Shown here: positions 15,217 through 23,162 of the stretch, in pieces
Layout of the letters: each line of letters opens with the position of its first letter
Numbering within the stretch: position 1 is the stretch's first letter
Assembly (NCBI RefSeq): GCF_900103005.1
Contig: NZ_FMWL01000004.1
Coordinates: 124,001 to 188,000, forward strand
DNA length: 64,000 bases
Direction: 5' to 3'
DNA from: Acidaminobacter hydrogenoformans DSM 2784
GTDB taxonomy: Bacteria; Bacillota; Clostridia; Peptostreptococcales; Acidaminobacteraceae
Notes under the pieces: generated by a model
Told to the model about the DNA's origin: nothing
What the model saw: the letters and a program-made list of their open reading frames with translations, nothing else
The model's database searches: none
Made by a program: the position numbers and the translations under genes

Positions 15217-17328
15217 CTATATTCTTTCAAAAAGCTGCGCGCTTATTTTCTCGTTCCAGTTGGACAAGTCCCTGTCCCGGATTTCGAGGATTTCATCAGA
15301 AATCTCGCCCAGGTCTCCGTAGTCCCCATAGGTTTCGCCGTGAATGATAATGGCGTAGAGCTTAAAAGTCATTTCTTTTTTCCACTGAATGAATTCCCGC
15401 TTGAAGCCTTCCCGGATGTCGCTGAACCCGTCGGTAATCATCAGGATGTCTGCCCGGCGGTAGTGGTCTTCTTTCAAAAGTCCCACCGCAGTTTTCAGCG
15501 GTGTTTCAAAATCCGTGCCCCCGCGAATGAATTGCCCAAGGAGTGTCATGATCTCATCAATAGTCACGTGGTTCGGGTTGAATTCCTGGATGTACAGGGG
15601 CTCTGTCTTCGAGGCGAACTGAAGGGTGATGAGCCGCCGTTTCTGGATTCTGGCCACTTCAATGAAGGCCACCAGGAGCGCTTTTGTCTCCTCGATCTTG
15701 ACCCCCTCCATGGACCCCGAGCCGTCGTAGCAGAGAATGATAGGCCCTCTGTCCCTGGCCACCCGCCCTTCCATTTCGTAAACCAGCAGGCTGCGGTTCA
15801 GGAAGCGGTCATAGAAGTCGTCATTGAATTCCTCAATGGAAAGGGCCATGATTTCCTCGTCGATCAGGGCGTCGAACCGGTCTCCCACGGCGACTTTGTC
15901 GTTGAGGTACTGCATTTTTCTCTTTTTGTGGAACTGAGCCCTGCGGGCGATCTCCCGCTTTTTTCCCACTTTATTCAAAAAGCGTATAGCCGATGGTTCC
16001 CCAAGCGCCCTATACAGCTCCAGCACATGATCAAAATCATCCGTCACCTCGAGCTCCGCATTGACGCCCAGCGACTTGACATTCTCAGTAAACCTGTCAA
16101 TACTCTCAATAGTCTTATTCACAGCCAGCTGAACATCCAGTGGCCTGAGGACCTCAGCCAGCTGACCTTCCAGTCTTTGAACCCGTTCACCCAACTGTTT
16201 CAGGGCCTGCTCGAGACTCCGGGGATCTCTCTTTGGGGTCTGACCCCGCTGCCTGGCATCAGCGCCAGGATCTCCAGCATAACCAAGGTTCGCGGAAGAG
16301 AGGGGATCCCCCATGCCGCCACCCTCTATCAGACGCCTTTGATCCACCTCCCCATGAGTCATCTCCTGGGCAGTGAAGCCGGCCGGCATCAAGGCCTCCG
16401 GCGGCGCGGGCGCGCCTGAAGCGTCCAGTTTTTCGGCGAGGGACTGGGCCCGACCAGACAAGTCTTCGGCCAGTTCCTCTTGTGTCATAGGCGCGCCGTT
16501 GCGATCAGATGGCTGATTTCGATCACCGGGTGCCTCGGATTCAACCTGGTGCTCGCTGTTGAAAGCCTGATCCAGCTTTTCAAGAAATGCCGAGAGATCC
16601 GGTGCCAATGAAGCTCTGAGCTTGGCTTCCAGATTTTCCTTTTTTGTGTCTGAAACCTTAGGCTTGACCGTTTTTGACAGGGAAGCGCCATCTTCTTTTA
16701 TCACAGTATCCTGTTCTTTGGATGCGGCCAGCGATTTTAAAGCTTTTGCCAGTGCGCGTGCAATATCGCTGAGCCCGGCGTCTTGTGGAAGTCCCAGGGG
16801 CTTTTTAAGCTGGCTTAAGTGCCGGGCGTCTTCTGGATTAATTATGTCTTCTTGTGACTGAATTCTTTGACGGATTTTTTGATCTTCAAGGCTTTCCTTC
16901 AGGGCCATTTCAGTTTCCTTAAGCGCGTCCAGGGCGCTGCTAAGCGACTCGAGATGCGCCGGGATCTCAGTGCCCCTAAGCCGCAGCAGGAGCTCGTCCA
17001 CCATCAGTTTTAAGGCCAGATAGCTTTCTGTCGTGCTGCCCGCGGTCCGCCCCCTGAGCTTATCAAGGGTGTAGGAGCCTTGCAAAGCTGAGATGACCGC
17101 ATGGCCGGAAGTAGGCACTGGTAAAAGGACAGGCTCGATTTTGTAGAGAAGATAAAACAAATCCTCCAGCAGATTTGAAAAGCCTGGCGTCAGCGCGGTC
17201 AGCAGGGTTTGATAACGTGTCAACAGCTTTGAATGTTCCCGCAGAGTATCAAAATAGTATTGGTCCAGAAGATTGCTTGAAATGGCTTTTGGAATACTTG
17301 GAAACTGAGTCAGCCCGGACACGTTCAT
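15217..17328 (-). CDS. VWA domain protein (ViaA-like partner of the MoxR ATPase)
   Basis: About 703 residues. The N-terminal two thirds are helical and charged, with low-complexity stretches around 190-370. The C-terminal 190 residues form a von Willebrand A domain with a complete MIDAS: DGSGS (D-x-S-x-S), Thr in GGTDFETPL and Asp in MITDGFSD. In ViaA-type proteins the VWA domain binds the MoxR client while the helical part binds the ATPase. The gene is first in a two-gene operon with the MoxR gene. The start may be ATG 17328 or the GTG just before it. One copy each of repeats A (16438) and B (16235) lies inside the low-complexity part. Confidence 0.85.
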   Translation of the reverse strand: MNVSGLTQFPSIPKAISSNLLDQYYFDTLREHSKLLTRYQTLLTALTPGFSNLLEDLFYLLYKIEPVLLPVPTSGHAVISALQGSYTLDKLRGRTAGSTTESYLALKLMVDELLLRLRGTEIPAHLESLSSALDALKETEMALKESLEDQKIRQRIQSQEDIINPEDARHLSQLKKPLGLPQDAGLSDIARALAKALKSLAASKEQDTVIKEDGASLSKTVKPKVSDTKKENLEAKLRASLAPDLSAFLEKLDQAFNSEHQVESEAPGDRNQPSDRNGAPMTQEELAEDLSGRAQSLAEKLDASGAPAPPEALMPAGFTAQEMTHGEVDQRRLIEGGGMGDPLSSANLGYAGDPGADARQRGQTPKRDPRSLEQALKQLGERVQRLEGQLAEVLRPLDVQLAVNKTIESIDRFTENVKSLGVNAELEVTDDFDHVLELYRALGEPSAIRFLNKVGKKREIARRAQFHKKRKMQYLNDKVAVGDRFDALIDEEIMALSIEEFNDDFYDRFLNRSLLVYEMEGRVARDRGPIILCYDGSGSMEGVKIEETKALLVAFIEVARIQKRRLITLQFASKTEPLYIQEFNPNHVTIDEIMTLLGQFIRGGTDFETPLKTAVGLLKEDHYRRADILMITDGFSDIREGFKREFIQWKKEMTFKLYAIIIHGETYGDYGDLGEISDEILEIRDRDLSNWNEKISAQLFERI
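16235..16247. repeat. Family B palindrome in the VWA gene
   Basis: GGGGTCTGACCCC, encoding RGQTP in the low-complexity linker. Confidence 0.7.
16438..16457. repeat. Family A repeat in the VWA gene
   Basis: GAGGGACTGGGCCCGACCAG, matching the unit at 3283-3298; encodes part of LSGRAQSLAE. Confidence 0.65.
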
Positions 17329-17464
17329 CACCTGCCTTATTCAGAATTGGAAAACGCTGCCTTAGATCTATACCCAATTATATAACTCGTTTGTCTTTAT
17401 TACAATGCAGGCTTGTGTCAAGCTAAAGGGTTATGAATGCGTATCATAAGCTGTTTTCAACAGG

Positions 17465-17492
17465 TTGACAGCGTCCTTGTGGTTTGTACACT
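17465..17492 (+). promoter_or_regulatory. Possible promoter for the molybdenum hydroxylase operon
   Basis: TTGACA (17465-17470), 16-base spacer, TACACT (17487-17492). Two further TATAAT boxes lie downstream (17526, 17548) without a good -35. The rest of 17332-17688 shows no gene. Confidence 0.4.
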
Positions 17493-17688
17493 AAGGAATC
17501 CGAACAAATGACAGAAAATTTAGAGTATAATGATAATAAAAGTAACCTATAATAGAGGTAACAAGATAATGTGGGGGAAATGCGTCAATGGACGAGTGGG
17601 ATGCTTAAGCTTTCTGCCACTGTCGTTCATTTTATTGGCTGCTGGAGCCAAGATCCAGCTACGCGTCCATACCGGGAGGGAATTGATA

Positions 17689-18522
17689 ATGAGACCATTT
17701 GAGTATTTCAGACCAACGACTTTGAAGGAAGCCTCTGAACTGCTGGTTCGCCATGGTGAAAATGCGCATATTCTGAATGGCGGGACGGATCTGATCATCA
17801 GAATGCGGGATGGTTTGACGCTGCCTGAAGCGGTTATTGATTTAAAGGGTATTGAGTCGCTCTTTCGGATTCGTGAGGATCAGGATACAGTGACCATTGG
17901 CGCCGCGGTGACTTTGAATCGCGTAGGTGGGGACGAAACTATAGGCCATCACTTTCCTTATTTGGCGGCGGCGGCGTGTTCGGTGGGCTCAAAGCAGGTT
18001 CGGAACCGGGCGACATGTATAGGCAATCTCTGCAACGCCTCGCCCCTGGCAGATACAGCGACGCCGCTTATGGTGCTGGACGCGGTCCTGGAGGTTTTTG
18101 GCCCTGAAGGGGAGCGTGAGATTCCCATTCGCGAGTTTTTCGTTTTCGTGCGTAAGACCTCCCTAAAGCCTGGAGAAATTGTTAAAGGGGTCCGGATTCC
18201 TAAAACCGCGGGGATGGGCGTTTTTTCGAAACTGGCCAGACGCAAGGAGGTCGATCTCTCCACGGTTTGCATGACGCTGCTGAAGGCAGAGGACGGCTGG
18301 CGGCTGTCTTATGGGGCTGTAGCGCCAACGCCTGTGCGGCTGCCTGAAACCGAGGCGCTGCTGAATCAAGGGGCGGCGCTTGATGCGATCCTTGAACAAG
18401 CTGCATGGGAAGTTAAGCCTATTGATGACGTGCGGGCCTCAGCGGCTTACAGGCGGGACATGGTCAAGGTTATGCTGAAGCGTGGCCTTGAGCAGATTGA
18501 AAAAGGAGGCGCGGCATCGTGA
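17689..18522 (+). CDS. xdhB: Molybdenum hydroxylase (xanthine dehydrogenase type), FAD-binding subunit
   Basis: 277 residues from the ATG at 17689, preceded by GGGAGGG; the frame is open further upstream but without a site. It shows the FAD-binding motifs of the CoxM/XdhB family: GGTDLIIRMRDG (phosphate loop) and TCIGNLCNASPLADTATP. The subunit passes electrons from the iron-sulfur subunit to NAD+ or another acceptor. The stop overlaps the next start by four bases. Gene order FAD, Fe-S, Mo is that of the CO-dehydrogenase/purine-hydroxylase group. Purine as substrate is inferred from the neighbours (NCS2 permease, PucR, AllFGH-like genes). Confidence 0.88.
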   Translation: MRPFEYFRPTTLKEASELLVRHGENAHILNGGTDLIIRMRDGLTLPEAVIDLKGIESLFRIREDQDTVTIGAAVTLNRVGGDETIGHHFPYLAAAACSVGSKQVRNRATCIGNLCNASPLADTATPLMVLDAVLEVFGPEGEREIPIREFFVFVRKTSLKPGEIVKGVRIPKTAGMGVFSKLARRKEVDLSTVCMTLLKAEDGWRLSYGAVAPTPVRLPETEALLNQGAALDAILEQAAWEVKPIDDVRASAAYRRDMVKVMLKRGLEQIEKGGAAS

Positions 18523-19043
18523 AAAAGCTGACGGTTAATTTTATTCTCAATGGCGAGGAAATTGAGCACGAGACGCTCCCAAACAGAACGTTGCTGAAAA
18601 TGCTCAGAGAGGACTTCGATCTCACGGGTGCCAAAGAGGGCTGCGGTGCCGGAGAGTGCGGCGCCTGTACGGTCATTATGGACGGCCAGGCAGTGAACGC
18701 GTGTCTGGTGCTGGCGCCAGAGGTTGAGGGCAGCATTGTGGAGACCATTGAAGGCTTGTCAGACGGAACGCATTTGGATCCGCTCCAGCAGGCGTTTATA
18801 GATAACGCGGCGCTGCAGTGCGGCTACTGCACGCCTGGCATGATCATGACGGCGAAGGCGCTGCTGGAGGAGAACCCAACCCCGTCTTATAAAGAGATTA
18901 AGGAAGGCATCAGCGGGAATTTGTGCCGCTGCACCGGATATAAAAAGATTGTCCAGGCCATTCAGAGCGTCGCGGATCAGAACGGACTGGATTCAGGGAA
19001 TCGAGCGGGTTCAGGGAACCGAGCAGGCTCAGGCAGAGACTGA
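18519..19043 (+). CDS. xdhC: Molybdenum hydroxylase, [2Fe-2S] subunit
   Basis: 174 residues, GTG start overlapping the FAD-subunit stop. Two [2Fe-2S] sites are complete: plant-type Cys42, 47, 50 and 62 (GCGAGECGACT) and the family-specific Cys101, 104, 136 and 138 (QCGYCTPG, NLCRCTGY). It relays electrons from the molybdopterin subunit to FAD. The C-terminal tail after about residue 155 is encoded by an 18-bp tandem repeat (18993-19035) giving SGNRAG twice, beyond the normal end of the family. Confidence 0.92.
   Translation: MKKLTVNFILNGEEIEHETLPNRTLLKMLREDFDLTGAKEGCGAGECGACTVIMDGQAVNACLVLAPEVEGSIVETIEGLSDGTHLDPLQQAFIDNAALQCGYCTPGMIMTAKALLEENPTPSYKEIKEGISGNLCRCTGYKKIVQAIQSVADQNGLDSGNRAGSGNRAGSGRD
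18993..19035 (+). repeat. 18-bp tandem repeat at the 3' end of the Fe-S gene
   Basis: TCAGGGAATCGAGCGGGT is followed by TCAGGGAACCGAGCAGGC and a partial third unit; the first two encode SGNRAG. The repeat extends the Fe-S subunit tail and lies just ahead of the site for the next start. Confidence 0.75.
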
Positions 19044-19059
19044 GAAAGGGGGAGTCGCT

Positions 19060-21378
19060 TTGAAATTCGTAGGGAAGAGCATAAAGCGGGTAGACGGTGT
19101 CAAGAAGGTCACCGGATCCCTGAAATATGTAGACGACATGAAGATGCCAAGAATGCTGTATGTTGCGGTCAAGCGGAGCCCTCATCCCCACGCGAGGATA
19201 GTCTCTATTGATACGTCGAAGGCCATCAGCCTTAAAGGCGTCAAAGACGTCATCACTGGCGAGTATTATACCAAACGGGGTGGCCTTTACCTCGAGGATA
19301 AGAATTTTCTGGCGGTTGGCAAAGCCCGGTACAGAGGTGAGGCCGTTGCGGCTGTTGCTGCGGAGTCGGAAGACATCGCAAAGGCGGCGGCAGAGCTGAT
19401 TGAAGTGGACTACGAAGTCCTGCCGGCGGTGACGAACGCCATTGAAGCCATGGCACCAAACGCGCCTCTGGTTCATCCGGACCTTGGGGATTATAAAGTG
19501 GCGCCGGTGTTCTTCCCAGAGCCAGGCACCAATATATCTAACCACTATAAGCTGCGGAAAGGGGACGCGGAGAAGGGGTTTTCCGAATCTGACTACGTCT
19601 TTGAAAACAAGTTTTATGTGCCCCATGTTCAGCACGTGCCTATAGAAACACATACCGCCATAGCGCAGATGGACGCGGATGGCTACCTCACGGTCTGGGC
19701 GTCCTGCCAGTCCCCTTATGCGGTGCGGCAGGCATTATCAGCGGCATTTGATGTTCCGCTGAACAAGCTGCGGGTGATCTCGCCGGCAGTGGGCGGCGGC
19801 TTTGGTTCCAAAGCGGGCACGACCCTGGAGGGGATCATTATTCCGCTGGCCATGCGGTCCAATGGCAGGCCGGTGAAGCTGACCTACTCCCGGGAGGATG
19901 AATTTGAGAACGCCTATGTGCGCCAGGGACTCCACGCCACCATAAAAACGGGTGTCCGCAAGGATGGTAAAATTCTGGCGGTCCAGAATGAATTCATCTG
20001 GGATGGCGGTGCCTATACGGAATATGGCGTGAACATTGTCAAAGCAGCTGGTTATGCTTCCGCAGGGCCATATGACATAGACAATGTTTTTACGGATTCC
20101 TACTGCGTCTACACCAATCACCCGGTGGGTGGCCCATACAGGGGCTTTGGCATGAGCGAAATCCATTTTGGCATTGAGCAAAACCTGGATATTGTCGCAG
20201 AGCAGATTGGCATTACCCCAGTTGAAATCCGTAAAATCAATGGCCTTAAATCCGGAGGACGTACCGGAACGGGTGAAATTGTCGAGGTCAGCGGTCTTAT
20301 AGAATGTCTCGACAACGTGATTCGGGACATTGAGCTGGATAAAGTTGAACCAGCCTCTGGCCCAAACAAACGACGGGGCAAAGCCATTGCCTGCGGCTGG
20401 AAAGCGCCGTCCATGCCTAACAACGCGGCATCTTCGGCAATCATCAAGCTGAATGAAGATGGCACAGCCCATCTTCTGGTCAGTGCCCAGGATATTGGCC
20501 AGGGGTCTGACACCGTTATGACACAGATTGCAGCAGAAGTACTTTCCATTTCGCCAGAGAAGATTACCGTCAGGACCGGAGATACTGATCATACACCTTA
20601 TGAGTGGCAGACGGTGGCGAGCCGGATTACGTATTCTGCTGGTCGTGCAGTTTTTGAAGCAGCCCAGGACGCAAAGGCCCAGCTCTTCGAGTTGGCCCAG
20701 ATCAAGCTCGGGGTTTACAAACGGGATCTTGAAATGCGGGATGGGTTTATAGTTTCCAAGATCTACCCTGACCGGAAGGTCGCCATCAGCGAGCTGGCCC
20801 TTGGGCTTACTTTTGAGGACGGAAGCGGGGTGCATGGACCAATCATTGGCAGAGGTGCCTTTATTCCGCCTAATATTCGAAACGCAGACAAGAAGACGGG
20901 CCTTGGGGATCATCCTGTGGTATTTTGGACCTATGGTGCCCAGGGTGTTGACCTGGAGGTGGACGTGGAGACTGGGCACATCAAAGTGCTGAAAGTGGCG
21001 TCGTCTTTTGATGTGGGTCAGGTGGTGAATCCGCAGATGCTGGAAGGCCAGCTTGAAGGGGCAATCCTGCAAGGCATGGGTACGGCACTCTTTGAGGAGC
21101 TGATACTGAAGGATGGCAAGATCCTGAACAAGTCCTTTGTGGACTATAAAATCCCGACTTCAGACGACATGCCGGAGCTTGTGGTGTCTTTTGTGGAGAA
21201 TCCTGAGGAGACAGGGCCTTTTGGGGCCCGGGGTGTCGCAGAGCCAGCCATGGTGCCAACAGCGCCAGCCATAGCCAACGCGGTCTACAACGCCGTGGGG
21301 ATTCGGCTTTCTACAATGCCTATGACGCCGGAGCGGGTGCTGACAGCCATTAAGGAAAAAGAACGGCAATCAAAATAG
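19060..21378 (+). CDS. xdhA: Molybdenum hydroxylase, molybdopterin-binding catalytic subunit
   Basis: 772 residues from the TTG at 19060, chosen for AAAGGGGGAG just upstream; the longer frame from 18949 would overlap the Fe-S gene. Family marks: VGGGFGSKAG (Mo cofactor loop), GGPYRGFGMSE, GQGSDTVMTQIAAE, and the C-terminal GARGVAEPAM, whose Glu is at the position of the catalytic base in xanthine dehydrogenase. The enzyme hydroxylates an N-heterocycle or aldehyde with water as oxygen source. Length and motifs fit E. coli XdhA better than aldehyde oxidoreductases, but nicotinate-type hydroxylases cannot be excluded. No maturation chaperone gene lies nearby. Confidence 0.88.
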   Translation: MKFVGKSIKRVDGVKKVTGSLKYVDDMKMPRMLYVAVKRSPHPHARIVSIDTSKAISLKGVKDVITGEYYTKRGGLYLEDKNFLAVGKARYRGEAVAAVAAESEDIAKAAAELIEVDYEVLPAVTNAIEAMAPNAPLVHPDLGDYKVAPVFFPEPGTNISNHYKLRKGDAEKGFSESDYVFENKFYVPHVQHVPIETHTAIAQMDADGYLTVWASCQSPYAVRQALSAAFDVPLNKLRVISPAVGGGFGSKAGTTLEGIIIPLAMRSNGRPVKLTYSREDEFENAYVRQGLHATIKTGVRKDGKILAVQNEFIWDGGAYTEYGVNIVKAAGYASAGPYDIDNVFTDSYCVYTNHPVGGPYRGFGMSEIHFGIEQNLDIVAEQIGITPVEIRKINGLKSGGRTGTGEIVEVSGLIECLDNVIRDIELDKVEPASGPNKRRGKAIACGWKAPSMPNNAASSAIIKLNEDGTAHLLVSAQDIGQGSDTVMTQIAAEVLSISPEKITVRTGDTDHTPYEWQTVASRITYSAGRAVFEAAQDAKAQLFELAQIKLGVYKRDLEMRDGFIVSKIYPDRKVAISELALGLTFEDGSGVHGPIIGRGAFIPPNIRNADKKTGLGDHPVVFWTYGAQGVDLEVDVETGHIKVLKVASSFDVGQVVNPQMLEGQLEGAILQGMGTALFEELILKDGKILNKSFVDYKIPTSDDMPELVVSFVENPEETGPFGARGVAEPAMVPTAPAIANAVYNAVGIRLSTMPMTPERVLTAIKEKERQSK

Positions 21379-21544
21379 CACTATTTTACTAAGCTTTGAA
21401 ATGGAGTGGGTAAAATGGGGTTCCGGATCAATTGGTCAAGGGTTATGTAAACAGATGTTTCACAGGCCGGAATCCCTTGTATTTTCAAGTCTTCGAGCTC
21501 AATTTTTGTGAATAAATTTTTCGCCTCAATTTACTATTTTCAGA

Positions 21545-21572
21545 CTGACAAAGGCGCTGCCTCTGTTATAAT
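21545..21572 (+). promoter_or_regulatory. Promoter of the NCS2 permease
   Basis: CTGACA (21545-21550), 16 bases, TATAAT (21567-21572), about 65 bases before the ATG. No guanine/xanthine aptamer fold was recognised in the 5' region. Confidence 0.6.
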
Positions 21573-21637
21573 GTTGGTGAACTTATTTTTTCTCATTGAT
21601 ACGGGAGAAAATACTTAGAGGATGAAAGGAGCTGCCC

Positions 21638-22885
21638 ATGAGTAAAGAAGAACTAAATATCAACCACGACGGCATACGTGACGTCACCCAGCTCGGCGTA
21701 CCTAAAATGATCACCCTGGGAGTACAGCATACCTTCACTATGTTTGGCGCGACTGTTCTTGTCCCAATCATCACGGGCATGAACATCTCTGTTGCGCTCT
21801 TCATGGCAGGGATTGGCACACTGCTGTTCCATTTCATCACCCAGGGCAAGGTGCCTGCTTTTCTCGGGTCATCCTTTGCCTTTATTGCACCTATTCTTGC
21901 TGTCGCTCAGGTCCATGGGATGGAATACGCCCAGGGCGGCATTGTCGTCGCGGGTTTGATTTATCTGCTGCTTGCGGGCTTGATCGCGATCTTTGGCGTG
22001 GAGCGGGTTTTGAAATTCTTCCCGCCTGTCGTCACCGGTCCAATCATCATTGTCATAGGTCTCAAACTGGCACCAACGGCAATCTCAATGGCTTCCGGAG
22101 ACTGGCTGCTCGCCATTGTGGCGTTTGTCATTGTCACCGGGGTCAGCGTTTTTGCCAAGGGCTTCCTCAGAGTCATCCCGGTCATCATTGGTTTGATAGG
22201 CGGCTATGTCTTTGCAGTCATACTTGGCAGAGTGGATTTTACGCCAATTCAAGAAGCGGCCATATTCGGCGTGCCAGCTTTCCAGGTTGCCAAATTTAAT
22301 GCAGAAGCAGTTCTCACGGTCGCGCCAATTGCCCTTGCGACTATGATCGAGCATATTGGCGACGTCCTCGCTATCAGCTCAACGGTCAAAAAAGACTTCA
22401 CCAAAGACCCTGGCTTTGTCAGAACTTTAATGGGGGATGGTATTGCCACAGCGGTTTCCGCAATGTTTGGCGGCCCTGCCAATACGACCTATTCTGAGAA
22501 TACGGGTGTCCTGGCACTGACAAAAGCCTGGGATCCAAAGATCATGCAGATCGCAGCTGTTTTCGCGATCCTTCTCGGTCTGGTGCCTAAGCTCAGCGCA
22601 GTTATTTCTACAATTCCTACAGCGGTTATTGGCGGCATCTCCATTATTTTGTTTGGAATGATCGCCTCCATTGGCGCCAGAACACTGGTCGAGAATAAGG
22701 TTGATTTTACTGCGTCACGCAATCTGATTATTGCCGCTGTCATATTGGTCTTAGGCCTTGGCGGCGCAGTTGTACCTCTCAATTTTGGCCTTTTCAAACT
22801 GAGCCTTGAGGGTATGGCACTGGCGGCAATCGTCGGAATCGTACTCAATGTGGTGCTGCCTGAGCCAGAAAAAGAAGCGGCTTAA
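21638..22885 (+). CDS. NCS2 family nucleobase:cation symporter (uracil/xanthine permease)
   Basis: 415 residues with about 12-14 membrane segments. The NCS2 opening GVQHTFTMFGATVLVP and the substrate-site motif FGGPANTTYSENTGVLALT are visible. The latter resembles uracil permeases (UraA type, TTYxENxGV) more than the xanthine/urate branch. The genomic setting, directly after a xanthine-dehydrogenase-type operon and before PucR, argues for a purine or ureide. It has its own promoter and a terminator behind it. AAAGGAG lies 7 bases before the start. Confidence 0.9.
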   Translation: MSKEELNINHDGIRDVTQLGVPKMITLGVQHTFTMFGATVLVPIITGMNISVALFMAGIGTLLFHFITQGKVPAFLGSSFAFIAPILAVAQVHGMEYAQGGIVVAGLIYLLLAGLIAIFGVERVLKFFPPVVTGPIIIVIGLKLAPTAISMASGDWLLAIVAFVIVTGVSVFAKGFLRVIPVIIGLIGGYVFAVILGRVDFTPIQEAAIFGVPAFQVAKFNAEAVLTVAPIALATMIEHIGDVLAISSTVKKDFTKDPGFVRTLMGDGIATAVSAMFGGPANTTYSENTGVLALTKAWDPKIMQIAAVFAILLGLVPKLSAVISTIPTAVIGGISIILFGMIASIGARTLVENKVDFTASRNLIIAAVILVLGLGGAVVPLNFGLFKLSLEGMALAAIVGIVLNVVLPEPEKEAA

Positions 22886-22913
22886 TAAAAAAATATCGTT
22901 TTTCCCGTATCAT

Positions 22914-22945
22914 AGCCCTTGGTCATCCAGGGGCTTTTCTTTTTG
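22914..22945 (+). terminator. Terminator after the NCS2 permease
   Basis: AGCCCTTGG (22914-22922) pairs with CCAGGGGCT (22927-22935), followed by TTTCTTTTT. Confidence 0.8.
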
Positions 22946-23093
22946 AAGCTACAGGGCTTGCGGGAGGTTCAAGCCGTTCTTTGAGATTCAGTTCTGGAAA
23001 AAGCCGCTCTAAAGGCCAGTGTTTGGTTTATGTCAACAATGCTCATTTCTTGACTTTGGGAGGTTATTATACCAAACCTCTTAAATCAAGGCC

Positions 23094-23121
23094 TTTACGA
23101 GTGTCCTGAATTTGTTATAAT
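23094..23121 (+). promoter_or_regulatory. Promoter of the pucR-like gene
   Basis: TTTACG (23094-23099), 16 bases, TATAAT (23116-23121), 42 bases before the ATG. Confidence 0.55.
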
Positions 23122-23162
23122 AAAGACGTATTGTTACTGGATGACATATGGAGGGCTGTGAA

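Noticed and set aside
14397-16419. Two long plus-strand frames opposite the MoxR and VWA genes (272 and 410 codons)
   Set aside because: They mirror well-supported minus-strand genes with clear motifs and operon structure; no recognisable domain or ribosome site.
20496-20515. Family-B-like GGGGTCTGACACC in the Mo subunit gene
   Set aside because: It encodes the conserved family motif GQGSDTV, so the resemblance is best explained by protein conservation.
19738-21072. 444-codon antisense frame within the Mo hydroxylase subunit gene
   Set aside because: Shadow of a strongly conserved coding region; no motif.
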